Shown here one piece after another: positions 6,106 to 12,401 of a DNA stretch of 12,401 nt. Within the stretch, counting starts at the first letter, position 1. Each line of letters starts with the position of its first letter. Both the position numbers and the translations under genes were made by a program. The stretch lies in contig JAEZDN010000014.1 in the NCBI GenBank assembly GCA_023433275.1, forward strand, positions 1 to 12,401, given 5' to 3'. This DNA comes from Verrucomicrobiota bacterium (GTDB lineage Bacteria; Verrucomicrobiota; Verrucomicrobiia; Opitutales; Opitutaceae). The notes beneath the pieces were generated by a model that worked only from the letters and a program-made list of their open reading frames with translations, was not told the DNA's origin and made no database searches.

Positions 6106-7215
6106 ATGCCCATCCAGCATGCCATTTGGAAAAGCGGCGCCCAGCCGACACCGCTCAGTCCCGGTAAACTTGCCAATGAGCAAGTGTTGGAGGACATGAT
6201 CGTCCGCGAGCCGGGGATTTTGTCCAACGAGTGGATGCTCATTGGTCGACAGGAGCAAACCGGCTTCGGCGGACGCATCGACCTGCTGGCCATTGCGCCA
6301 GACGCTTCGCTGGTGCTGATCGAGCTCAAGCGCGGTCGGTCCCCGCGTGATCTGGTGGCTCAGGCTTTGGATTATGGTTTCTGGGTTGAGCGACTGACGT
6401 CGGATAAGATCGCCCAGATTTACCAACGGTTCTCGGGTGGGGGCAGCCTGAACGACGCATTCCGGACACGCTTTGGCGCGAAACTTGATGAGGAGACGCT
6501 TAATGAATCTCATCAGATCGTGGTGGTCGCGGCGGAACTTGACGATGCCAGCGAGAGGATCGTGCAGTACCTCAACGACCATGACATCGCCATCAATGTG
6601 CTGTTTTTCCAAGTGTTCCAGCACGGCTCGGACCAACTGCTCAGCCGGGCTTGGCTGATCGATCCGGGCAAGACTCAGGCGAACGTCGCGACGACCACCA
6701 CTAATACCAAAGCTGAGAAGGAGCCGTGGAATGGGGAGTACTACGTTTCTTTCGGTACTGGCCCGACGCGTACGTGGGAAGACGCGCGAAAATTCGGATT
6801 CATCAGCGCGGGCGGTGGAAGTTGGTATACCCAGACGCTTAAGCTGCTTTCGCCGGGCGATCGTGTGTGGGTGAAGGATCCAGGCGTCGGCTATTTGGGT
6901 GTTGGTCGCGTGCTGGAATCGGTGGTGCCAGTTAAGGAGTTCATGGTGAGAACGGAGTTTGGCGATAGTCCGGCGACTGATGTGCTCTCTACGGCTCCGC
7001 AACTGCGAGACGGGGCGGACGACCCGAATAAAGCAGAACATTTCGTCCGCGTGGAATGGCTGGACACGGTCTCAGAGGGCAGTGCCATCAACGAGGTGGG
7101 TCTATTCGGCAACCAGAACACGGTTTGCCAGCCCACGACGCCGAAGTGGCGCCATACGGTGGAGCGCTTGAAGCAATATTTCCCGAAATGGGATCAACGA
7201 CAGGCTCACACATGA
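6106..7215 (+). CDS. PD-(D/E)XK (NucS/DUF91-like) nuclease with PUA/EVE-like C-terminal domain
   Basis: A 369-residue two-domain protein. The N-terminal part shows a restriction-endonuclease-type core: E29, D59 (GRIDLLA), E73-L-K75 (IELKRG), then Q86 and Y90 in the QALDY motif typical of the NucS/DUF91 group, so it should cut DNA with a divalent metal. A low-complexity hinge (about 190-205, Thr/Lys-rich) leads to a second domain (about 210-345) with WEDARKFGF, SAGGG and GDRVWVKDPGVGYLGVGRV. That pattern resembles PUA/EVE-like folds that read modified bases. The arrangement suggests a modification-sensing nuclease, but this second assignment is inferred. It starts three bases after the peptidase gene and is probably in one operon with it. 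Its TGA overlaps an ATG (ATGA at 7212-7215) in frame with the next gene. Confidence 0.75.
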   Translation: MPIQHAIWKSGAQPTPLSPGKLANEQVLEDMIVREPGILSNEWMLIGRQEQTGFGGRIDLLAIAPDASLVLIELKRGRSPRDLVAQALDYGFWVERLTSDKIAQIYQRFSGGGSLNDAFRTRFGAKLDEETLNESHQIVVVAAELDDASERIVQYLNDHDIAINVLFFQVFQHGSDQLLSRAWLIDPGKTQANVATTTTNTKAEKEPWNGEYYVSFGTGPTRTWEDARKFGFISAGGGSWYTQTLKLLSPGDRVWVKDPGVGYLGVGRVLESVVPVKEFMVRTEFGDSPATDVLSTAPQLRDGADDPNKAEHFVRVEWLDTVSEGSAINEVGLFGNQNTVCQPTTPKWRHTVERLKQYFPKWDQRQAHT

Positions 7216-7301
7216 ACCAGACTATGTTTCCGGCCCTGGGATTCGGGGGCGCCAAGGAACTGCTGACCCGAAGGCACAGACGATTTCCTCTTGCCCACAC
7301 C

Positions 7302-7802
7302 ATGAAGTGGAAATCTGCGTTATTGTTTATCTGGGCGTGCACGACGGGCGTTGCAGGTCCGATGGACGACAAAGGTCCCGGGTACTTTGTTGACCGCTAC
7401 GGCCAGGCGAAGGTTTCAAAAACGGTGCCCAGACACTCATTTGTTCATCCGAAACGAGGGGCTATTACCGTGAAGCAACAGTTTAGTGCACGCGAGTTTC
7501 GCGAGGGGAGGTTGTGGGTGCAACCGGTGTTCTTTCTCCCATCTTTGAAACTCGCTTCCGTACGACTGCAGATGACCAAGGGCGGATGGACCGAAGAACA
7601 GGTCGAGGCGGCTCTGAAAGCTTATGGCGGGGAATGGAAGCTCGTGAAGAAAGGAGTAATAACCGCTTGGGCCGCCCCGGATGGGTCAATGGCGATTCGG
7701 ATGCTCACTTGGATCGATATTCACTCGAAAGCGATCATGGATCTGGTCGAGAGGCAGCTGGCTGATCAGGAGGCCGAGCGCAAAGCCGTGCCGAAGTTTT
7801 GA
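7302..7802 (+). CDS. Small exported protein, unknown function
   Basis: A 166-residue protein from ATG 7302. It begins with a typical signal sequence: K2 and K4, a hydrophobic core from about 5 to 17, and a likely cleavage region around TGVAG (residues 15-19). C13 follows IWA, a poor lipobox match, so lipoprotein status is doubtful. The mature part has a basic middle and a compact region around residues 94-145 with KGGWTEEQVEAALKAYGGEW and WAAPDGSMAIR. I do not recognise the family. An upstream in-frame ATG at 7212 overlaps the stop of the nuclease gene. It would add 30 residues before the signal sequence, so I prefer 7302, though no Shine-Dalgarno supports either. Possibly the last gene of the peptidase/nuclease transcript. 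Confidence 0.6.
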   Translation: MKWKSALLFIWACTTGVAGPMDDKGPGYFVDRYGQAKVSKTVPRHSFVHPKRGAITVKQQFSAREFREGRLWVQPVFFLPSLKLASVRLQMTKGGWTEEQVEAALKAYGGEWKLVKKGVITAWAAPDGSMAIRMLTWIDIHSKAIMDLVERQLADQEAERKAVPKF

Positions 7803-7843
7803 GTGATCCAGAAACTCATTGTCATCGTGGCCGTGCTACGTGG

Positions 7844-8333
7844 CGTGGCCGCGGATTCTCCGTTCAAAATCTGGAGAACATGCGTCTGTTTTATGGTGGC
7901 TGTGGCCCAAATGAAATTTCCCAGACACTGTCTAGGAAATCGACTTTGGCACTCTCCGTAGCTGGCGAAGTTCAAAAGTCCCAGGCAGCGTCTGGGAAAT
8001 GGCAGACACTGTCTGCCAAATCTTCCCCTTTCGATTTGCCTGACCTCGCCCGCGCATTCCCGCTCCCCTGGTCGCACTACGTTTTGCTCATTCGCCGCAG
8101 CCGCTCGCCCGAGGCCTTCGCCTTCTACCACGCCGAGGCCCTGCGCGGCGGTTGGTCGGTGCGGCAGCTCCAACGCCAGATCGACAGCCAGTTCTACGAG
8201 CGCACCGCTCTTTCGCGCAACAAGACCGCCATGCTGGCCAACGGCGCCAAACCGCAGCCCGGCGACGCCGTCGGCGCTACCGACGAAATCCGCCACCCGC
8301 TCGTCCCTGGAGTTCCTCGGCCTGCGCGACGAA
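7844..8333 (+). pseudogene. Truncated, frameshifted DUF1016/YhcG-type nuclease
   Basis: Residues read from the frame beginning at 7799 match the N-terminal domain of DUF1016 (YhcG) proteins: GRGFSVQNLENMRLFY, then SHYVLL, ALRGGWSVRQLQRQIDSQFYERTALSRNK. The usual N-terminal helices before GRGFS are missing. A one-base gain in the C-run near 8305-8307 shifts the frame: the expected LEFLGLRDE continues in the next frame and meets TAA at 8334. The whole PD-(D/E)XK nuclease domain that should follow is absent. The stretch 7909-8023 holds three variants of a QTLSxKS motif, a repeat seen in this family. The relic starts 41 bases after the exported-protein gene and ends exactly where the repeated segment at 8332-8490 begins. 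Confidence 0.8.
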
Positions 8334-8490
8334 TAAGTGACATGTCGTGGTCGTCCTCGGTCAGCTTTTCCACCGCCAGTTCGACTCCGGCCAATCCGCT
8401 TGCGCGTGAGCGGGCGGCGGTTTGCCATGGCGCATGGAACAGGGCCGTCAGGAGCGACTGAAGTTCGCCAAGCATTTCGAGCGGGCGCTG
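8332..8490. repeat. Direct repeat, left copy (159 bp)
   Basis: Aligns without gaps to 10512-10670 at an offset of exactly 2180 bp with 11 differences by eye (about 93% identical). It begins in the middle of a palindrome and ends inside the 5' part of the TPR gene. The two copies bracket the DUF3800 gene and the gene at 9671-10414. Similarity is lost abruptly after 8490. Confidence 0.85.
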
Positions 8491-8493
8491 TAG
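8434..8493 (+). pseudogene. Broken 5' end of a TPR gene
   Basis: ATG 8434 corresponds to ATG 10614 of the intact TPR gene. It reads 19 codons (MEQGRQERLKFAKHFERAL) before a TAG at 8491-8493, where the intact copy continues. No later TPR sequence is evident before the DUF3800 gene, apart from a possible short CGGCGTTTC match near 8504. It is a by-product of the duplication, not a working gene. Confidence 0.75.
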
Positions 8494-8549
8494 TTGTTCC
8501 CAGCGGCGTTTCAGGGGCGGGCGGAAGGAGGTTGGAATTTGACGACCGG

Positions 8550-8566
8550 GTGAGCCTGCGGCTCAC
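8550..8566. repeat. Short hairpin upstream of the DUF3800 gene
   Basis: Arms 8550-8556 and 8560-8566 (GTGAGCC/GGCTCAC) pair perfectly around TGC. It lies in the 121-bp space between the TPR fragment and the DUF3800 gene. It may be a terminator or a small palindromic repeat; no T-run follows. Confidence 0.4.
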
Positions 8567-8614
8567 TTGCGGCACGCGCCGGGGGCCAAGGCGGGTATCT
8601 GCCCAATACGCCCC

Positions 8615-9457
8615 ATGTCTGGATCCGCCGACGACAATGCCCGGCCTGCTCCCACCCGCGAGACCGTGCATCGGTTTCTCGATGAGACCGGCGACACAAC
8701 CATCTATGGCTCGGGCAAAAAGCTGATTCTCGGGGAGAATGGCGTGTCGCTGAGTTTCGGCATGGGCATCGTGCGTATCGACCGACCACTGGGTGAAGTA
8801 CGCTCCGAGATCGCGGCTTTGCAGCGGCAGGTGGAGAACGACCCGTTGCTCAATGCCATTCCCAGCGTCGCGAAGCGTATCAACTCCGGAGGGTTTTTCT
8901 TCCATGCGTGCAAGGATACGCCGGATGTCCGCTCGGTGTTGCTCCACTACGTCCACGAGCTGCCTTGCGCTGCGGAAATCGTGATCGGTCGAAAGATTCC
9001 CGCGCTCTTCGAGCGGCAGCACCACGGCAAGGATGAGGAGTTTTATGCCGACATGCTGTCACACCTGCTCAAGCGCCGCATGAGACAGGATCGCAAGCTC
9101 GTGCTCAATGTGGCCGAGCGTGGATCGAGCACGCGCGAGCATGTGCTCGCCGAAGCCCTCTGGCTGGCCTTGGAGCGCGCGCATGACCGTGACGGTATCG
9201 ATGCGATCAAGACCCATGTTGTCTTCAACGTGCAGAACCCCCGGACCGAGCCGCTGTTGACGATCTCCGACTACCTCTGCTGGTCCGTTCAGCGGGTGTT
9301 CGAGCAAGGAGAAACGAGGCATTACAACTACCTCTTGGATAAGATCCGGCTGGTGGTGGATCTCTACGATCAGGCGCGTTACATCGGCCATCGGAACTAC
9401 TACACCAAGAAAAACCCTCTGACCGCCGCAAACAGGTTGGGCCCGCCGTTTGCCTGA
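8615..9457 (+). CDS. DUF3800-family protein
   Basis: A 280-residue soluble protein. The start has RFLDETGDT (D23, D27), the FLDESGD-type signature of DUF3800 proteins, followed by a central FFFHACKD (residues 94-101). The C-terminal part has TISDYLCWSVQRVFEQGETRHY (D219), another hallmark. The family is predicted to have an RNase H-like fold with acidic catalytic residues and is common on mobile elements, but its role is not established. ATG 8615 is chosen because the conserved part starts about 20 residues later; a TTG 48 bases upstream would also be in frame. No Shine-Dalgarno is seen. It lies inside the segment bracketed by the 159-bp direct repeats. Confidence 0.75.
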   Translation: MSGSADDNARPAPTRETVHRFLDETGDTTIYGSGKKLILGENGVSLSFGMGIVRIDRPLGEVRSEIAALQRQVENDPLLNAIPSVAKRINSGGFFFHACKDTPDVRSVLLHYVHELPCAAEIVIGRKIPALFERQHHGKDEEFYADMLSHLLKRRMRQDRKLVLNVAERGSSTREHVLAEALWLALERAHDRDGIDAIKTHVVFNVQNPRTEPLLTISDYLCWSVQRVFEQGETRHYNYLLDKIRLVVDLYDQARYIGHRNYYTKKNPLTAANRLGPPFA

Positions 9458-9601
9458 GTGGCTTTCACCACGACGTCATGGAGACGACTTTCAGCAAGGG
9501 CAGACCCGGGTTCTATATCGGCCCAAAGTGTGTCCCAGTCAAATCCCGTCTTTGGCCCGGTCCTGCTGGCCGGTTTTGCAATGGGCTTCAGGTTCGGGAT
9601 A

Positions 9602-9629
9602 ATAAACCCCTCGAATTTGAGGGGTTTAT
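9602..9629 (+). terminator. Perfect 11-bp hairpin, possible terminator
   Basis: Arms 9602-9612 and 9619-9629 (ATAAACCCCTC/GAGGGGTTTAT) pair perfectly around the loop GAATTT. It lies 144 bases after the DUF3800 stop and 41 bases before the next start. The A-rich left and T-rich right arm ends are typical of a bidirectional terminator, though no separate T-run follows. The rest of 9458-9670 holds nothing I recognise. Confidence 0.55.
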
Positions 9630-9670
9630 GCTCGATCATCTCGCGGAGAATACGTGAAAAGAACCGCGAA

Positions 9671-10414
9671 ATGGGCCTGACCATCCATTACAAGCTGCGC
9701 GGACCACTCGGGTTGACTGAGGAGACCGCGCGGGCGTTGGTCGCGAGCATGCGGGCGGCGGCGCTGGCGATGAGACAGGCCGGGCGCGTCGAGGCGGTCG
9801 GCGCGATCAGCTCGTCGCGGGCCCAGCTCGCGTGGCTGAGCGAGTGGATCATGGTGCCGGTGCCGGACGAGCCGAATACGACGCGCGGCATCGAGGTGCC
9901 GGCGCAGGCGGGTTTTGTGTTCAGCGTCACCTTGGGCGAGGGCTGCGAGCCGCTGCGCCTCGGGCTGTGCGACTATGCCGTGGAACGGCGCAACCCCGAC
10001 TCGCACCGGCTGGAGCGGGTCGGGAACGAGGGCTGGCGGCTGGCGGGCTCTTGCAAGACGCAATACGCGAGCCTGCACGGGTGGGAAAATTTCCGGCGGT
10101 GCCACACCGCGGCGGTGGAGCTCCTGGCGGGGATGTCCACGCTGGGCCTTGAAGTGAAAATCACCGACGAAGGCGGCTATTGGCCCGGCCGCAACGAAGC
10201 GGAGCTGCGGCGCAACGTGGAGCGCATGAACGGTATCGTTGCCGCCTTCGCCGGCGCGATGAAGGACGCCACCGAGGCCACGCCCGGCGGCGAGCCCGTG
10301 CAGTCTCCGATCTTCGCGCATCCGCAATTCGAGCGCCTCGAAGCCGAAGGCATCGCGCGGGAAGGCCGGATGGTGCGCGCCGCCGTCACCCGCACCCGCC
10401 GCGCCCGGCCGTAG
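9671..10414 (+). CDS. Uncharacterised soluble protein beginning MGLTIHYKL
   Basis: A 247-residue protein without membrane segments or signal peptide. It begins MGLTIHYKLRGPLGLTEETARALV, a start I associate with a family of uncharacterised bacterial proteins, and has the conserved-looking KTQYASLHGWENFRRCHTAAVELL (about 142-165) and a later ITDEGGYWPGRNEAEL. The C-terminal tail is basic (RTRRARP). A purine-rich GAAAAGAA lies 12-19 bases upstream of ATG 9671 and may be a weak ribosome binding site. An in-frame GTG at 9458 would add 71 residues that run through the hairpin at 9602-9629, so it is rejected. It is the second gene of the repeat-bracketed cassette. I cannot give a function. Confidence 0.65.
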   Translation: MGLTIHYKLRGPLGLTEETARALVASMRAAALAMRQAGRVEAVGAISSSRAQLAWLSEWIMVPVPDEPNTTRGIEVPAQAGFVFSVTLGEGCEPLRLGLCDYAVERRNPDSHRLERVGNEGWRLAGSCKTQYASLHGWENFRRCHTAAVELLAGMSTLGLEVKITDEGGYWPGRNEAELRRNVERMNGIVAAFAGAMKDATEATPGGEPVQSPIFAHPQFERLEAEGIAREGRMVRAAVTRTRRARP

Positions 10415-10428
10415 CACGCCCCGGCCAC

Positions 10429-10449
10429 ATGTCACTTGATAGGTGACAT
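10429..10449. repeat. Palindrome ATGTCAC-N7-GTGACAT, first copy
   Basis: Arms 10429-10435 and 10443-10449 are perfect complements. It lies 14 bases after the stop of the preceding gene. A second version lies at 10503-10523 (18 of 21 positions equal) and the right half of a third starts the direct repeat at 8332. It may be an end or target of an insertion sequence, or an operator. Confidence 0.6.
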
Positions 10450-10502
10450 TCGTGTTTCAGCCCGTGCTCCCGTTCGGCGCCCATGGTTTCTCGTTCCCCA
10501 AC

Positions 10503-10523
10503 ATGTCACTTAATAAGGGACAT
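10503..10523. repeat. Palindrome ATGTCAC-N7-GGGACAT, second copy
   Basis: Same layout as the palindrome 74 bp upstream, with one arm mismatch (GTGACAT changed to GGGACAT). The second 159-bp direct repeat copy starts inside it at 10512. In the left repeat copy only this right half is present, joined to the DUF1016 relic. Confidence 0.6.
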
Positions 10524-10670
10524 GTCGTAGTCGTCCTCGGTCAACTTTTCCACCGCCAGTTCGACTCCGGCCAATCCGCTTGCGCGTGAGCGGACGAAGG
10601 TTTGCCATGGCGCATGGAACCGGGCCGTCAGGAGCGACTGGAGTTTGCCAAGCATTTCGGGCGGGCGCAG
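10512..10670. repeat. Direct repeat, right copy (159 bp)
   Basis: Partner of 8332-8490. It holds the right half of a palindrome, the upstream region of the TPR gene and that gene's first 19 codons. Because the TPR gene is intact here and broken in the other copy, this copy is probably the original. Confidence 0.85.
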
Positions 10671-11138
10671 GGGTGGCTGCTGTTGGAGAATTATGCGGCG
10701 GCGGATCGGGCGCTGCGGCTCATTCCGGCGGCGTTTCGGATGCGATCGGAGGTGCAACAGTTCCGGGCGCAGTTGCATCTGGCGGCCGGACGCTGGGCAC
10801 AGGCGGTGCCGCTCCTGCGGCGGTTGCTGAAACAGGAGCCAACGGAGCCGCAGTACTGGGTGAGCCTGGCGTTTGCCGTGCGACGGGCGCAGTCCATCGC
10901 GGCGGCAGAGACGATCCTGCTGGAGGCCCGCGAACGGTTTCCCCAGGAGGCCATCCTCTGGTTCAACCTGGCCTGTTACGCCGCTCAACAAGGGCGGGCA
11001 GTCGAGGCGCGCGATCTGCTCGTCGAGGCGGTGAAGCGCGAAGCCGGCTACCGCGCCCTGGCCAAGACCGACCCGGATCTCGCGCCCCTCTGGGCCGCCG
11101 TCGCGAGCGGGACGGCGGCGGCGCCTTGGGAGGAGTGA
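10614..11138 (+). CDS. Tetratricopeptide-repeat (TPR) protein
   Basis: A 174-residue helical protein with about three to four TPR-like units. Helical pairs lie at roughly residues 15-43, 47-76 (HLAAGRWAQAVPLLRRLLKQEP), 80-110 and 113-143 (LWFNLACYAAQQGRAVEARDLLVEAV). It closes with KTDPDLAPLW, a common ending in small TPR proteins of this kind. Such proteins serve as protein-protein scaffolds; no enzyme motif, signal peptide or membrane segment is present. ATG 10614 is used; a TTG at 10602 would add four residues. GAAGG at 10596-10600 lies 13 bases upstream, a rather distant ribosome binding site. Its 5' end and upstream region are duplicated at 8332-8490. Its partner is unknown. Confidence 0.8.
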   Translation: MEPGRQERLEFAKHFGRAQGWLLLENYAAADRALRLIPAAFRMRSEVQQFRAQLHLAAGRWAQAVPLLRRLLKQEPTEPQYWVSLAFAVRRAQSIAAAETILLEARERFPQEAILWFNLACYAAQQGRAVEARDLLVEAVKREAGYRALAKTDPDLAPLWAAVASGTAAAPWEE

Positions 11139-11168
11139 ACGGAAGGGGACAAGGGGCGGCGAATGGAG

Positions 11169-11188
11169 CAGCGGCGACCTCGCCGCTG
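11169..11188. repeat. Hairpin after the TPR gene
   Basis: CAGCGGCGA (11169-11177) and TCGCCGCTG (11180-11188) are perfect complements; in practice this folds as an 8-bp stem with loop ACCT. It lies 31 bases after the TPR stop and could be its terminator or a palindromic repeat. The rest of the 273-bp gap 11139-11411 has low-complexity sequence and no recognised gene. Confidence 0.5.
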
Positions 11189-11411
11189 GGCAAACCCGGA
11201 CGTGTTCCTCCCCCCGGGTGACCTGGCGTCTTTGCGCCTTGGTGGGAGACCTGACTGAGAACGTTGTCATCTGGGGCATCGACGTAATCCGGCGCCGAGG
11301 AAGAAGTCGGGGCGGAAAGCCACTCCCACGTGCGTTGACGTCGGGGGCGGAGGGTGCAGCGTGGGCGCATGTCTGTGAGCCTGGTTTGTTGCCCTCGGAA
11401 CTCCTAATCCC

Positions 11412-12311
11412 ATGACTTGGAAACACGCCCTCATTGCCGGGGTTTATTTTGCGTTCTTCATGCTGTCGGCGTTTGCCATTTTGTGGTGGCAGCGGCGGCA
11501 GAAGAAACTGCGGCTGCCGTTTGGGGATGAATACCGTTTGTTGCGGGGACCGGGCGAGACGCAGCTCAAGCGAACGCAGAAGTTCGAGGAGGACATGATT
11601 CTCTGGGTCGTGGTGGCCGGCGGCATGCCGGTGCTGGTCGCAGCGACCATGCTGCAATGGACCAACTCCTTTCCCGAGGTCTTTCGGCTGGCTTGGGTCG
11701 GGCTGACGATCGCGGCGTTCATCGTGACCTTTCTCGGGGCGGCACGCTGGTTCGCGCGCAAGACGCGATCGGCGTACAATCACTACCTCGGGTACTTCGG
11801 GGAACGCATCGTCGCCGAGAATCTCGAGCCGCTCAAACAGGAGGGCTGGCGAATCTTTCATGACGTGCCCGCCAAGAACAATGGCACGCTCTTCAACCTG
11901 GACCACGTCGCGGTCGGGCCGGGCGGCGTGTTTGTCATCGAAACCAAGACGCGTCGGAAGGGGAATGCGCGGCCGGGGTTCGACGATCACCGCGTCTATT
12001 TCGACGGGCACGAACTCGTCTGGCCGTGGGGCGAAGACAGCCACGGCCTGGCCCAGGCGGAACAGAATGCGCAGTGGCTGGAAAAATGGATCGGTGACGA
12101 AACCAAGGAACGCGTGACGGTCATGCCGCTGCTCGTGTTGCCCGGCTGGTTCGTCGAGCGGAAGCCGTCGACCGGGGCGCGGTTGTGTCGCGTGGCGAAT
12201 CCGAAAGTCCTGCCCGACTTGCTGGCCGGTGCCCAGGATCGCCTCAGCCGGCAACAGATCGACGTCATCGCCAGCCGGCTCGAGGCGCGGTGTCGGGATG
12301 TGGAGTACTAG
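11412..12311 (+). CDS. Membrane-anchored NERD-domain (nuclease-related) protein
   Basis: A 299-residue protein. Membrane segments lie at about residues 6-26, 62-82 and 94-114, followed by a cytoplasmic NERD domain from about 120. The domain shows YFGERIVAENL (G130, E131), FNLDHVAVGPGGVFVIETKTRRK (D164, E177, K179) and AQAEQNAQWL (215-224). D164, E177 and K179 are the D...EXK residues of a PD-(D/E)XK-like core, so nuclease activity is plausible. NERD proteins are widespread and mostly uncharacterised, sometimes in defence or plasmid regions. ATG 11412 is chosen because the first membrane helix follows at once; no Shine-Dalgarno is seen. It is separated from the TPR gene by 273 bases, so an operon is doubtful. 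What substrate a membrane-held nuclease would meet is unclear. Confidence 0.85.
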   Translation: MTWKHALIAGVYFAFFMLSAFAILWWQRRQKKLRLPFGDEYRLLRGPGETQLKRTQKFEEDMILWVVVAGGMPVLVAATMLQWTNSFPEVFRLAWVGLTIAAFIVTFLGAARWFARKTRSAYNHYLGYFGERIVAENLEPLKQEGWRIFHDVPAKNNGTLFNLDHVAVGPGGVFVIETKTRRKGNARPGFDDHRVYFDGHELVWPWGEDSHGLAQAEQNAQWLEKWIGDETKERVTVMPLLVLPGWFVERKPSTGARLCRVANPKVLPDLLAGAQDRLSRQQIDVIASRLEARCRDVEY

Positions 12312-12312
12312 G

Positions 12313-12401
12313 GCGAGCGGGGGGCGGAGAGCGGGGAGCGGAGAGCTAAGAGCTAAGAGCTGGGAGCGAAGGGCGAAGGGCTAAGAGCTAAGGGCTAGGG
12401 G
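12313..12401. repeat. Long heptamer array, consensus RRGRGCK, at least 12 units
   Basis: Twelve uninterrupted 7-bp units run from 12313 to 12396 and a partial unit reaches the window end. Nearly every unit has purines at positions 1-4, G at 5, C at 6 and G or T at 7; the commonest are AAGAGCT, AAGGGCT and GGGAGCG. The array begins 2 bases after the stop of the NERD gene, so it would be part of its 3' untranslated region. Confidence 0.8.

Noticed and set aside
5932..7041. 369-codon open frame on the minus strand
   Set aside because: It overlaps the peptidase and nuclease genes, which have recognisable motifs. The antisense product shows no family features.
7056..7301. Upstream extension of the exported-protein frame into the nuclease gene
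   Set aside because: Most of it overlaps the well-supported nuclease C-terminus. A signal peptide begins at 7302.
8332..8475. Minus-strand peptide ending in VEKLTEDD(H/Y)DMSLI, present in both direct repeat copies
   Set aside because: Several of the few differences between the copies change the amino acid, and there is no independent start or family match. It is probably not coding.
7766..9025. 419-codon open frame on the minus strand
   Set aside because: It overlaps the DUF1016 relic and the DUF3800 gene on the plus strand and has no recognisable domain.
9458..9670. N-terminal extension of the 9671 gene from a GTG at 9458, and a minus-strand frame 9400-9684
   Set aside because: Both run through the perfect hairpin at 9602-9629 and lack recognisable protein features.
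10506..12254. 582-codon open frame on the minus strand
   Set aside because: It is antisense to the TPR and NERD genes, and its composition is that expected from their reverse complement.
12313..12401. CRISPR array
   Set aside because: The units are 7 bp with no spacers, and no cas genes are present.

Overview
This is a GC-rich accessory segment of a bacterial chromosome. Verrucomicrobiota, possibly Opitutaceae, is my best guess. It rests on the codon style, the near absence of Shine-Dalgarno sequences, a small TPR protein of a type I associate with that group, and many degenerate hexamer, heptamer and palindromic repeats. No marker gene confirms it. I see no rRNA, tRNA or CRISPR array.

Left part (1-1526): two small membrane proteins, one on the minus strand (223-573, DUF4383-like) and one on the plus strand (964-1236). 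The spaces between them hold hairpins and short tandem repeats. Centre (1527-7802): a restriction/defence-type block. A 1208-residue MmeI-like fused restriction-modification enzyme is followed by the severed tail of a type I specificity subunit (hsdS). Next comes a tight pair: a papain/C39-like cysteine peptidase and a PD-(D/E)XK nuclease with a C-terminal PUA/EVE-like domain. A small exported protein follows. The MmeI-like gene is a mosaic. Its target-recognition segment differs in codon use from its flanks, and its C-terminal third carries in-frame hexamer, palindromic and heptamer repeats.

Right part (7844-12401): a broken DUF1016/YhcG-type nuclease gene stops at a junction inside a palindrome. 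From there a 159-bp segment, repeated exactly 2180 bp further on, brackets a DUF3800 gene and an uncharacterised gene. The second repeat copy leads into an intact TPR gene; the first copy carries only that gene's broken 5' end. The window closes with a membrane-anchored NERD-domain protein and a long heptamer array running off the end.

Overall this looks like a defence island built by repeated exchange: one fused R-M enzyme, relics of two other restriction-type genes (hsdS, DUF1016), a possible two-gene peptidase/nuclease module, and a repeat-flanked cassette. Functions beyond the R-M enzyme are inferred from motifs only.
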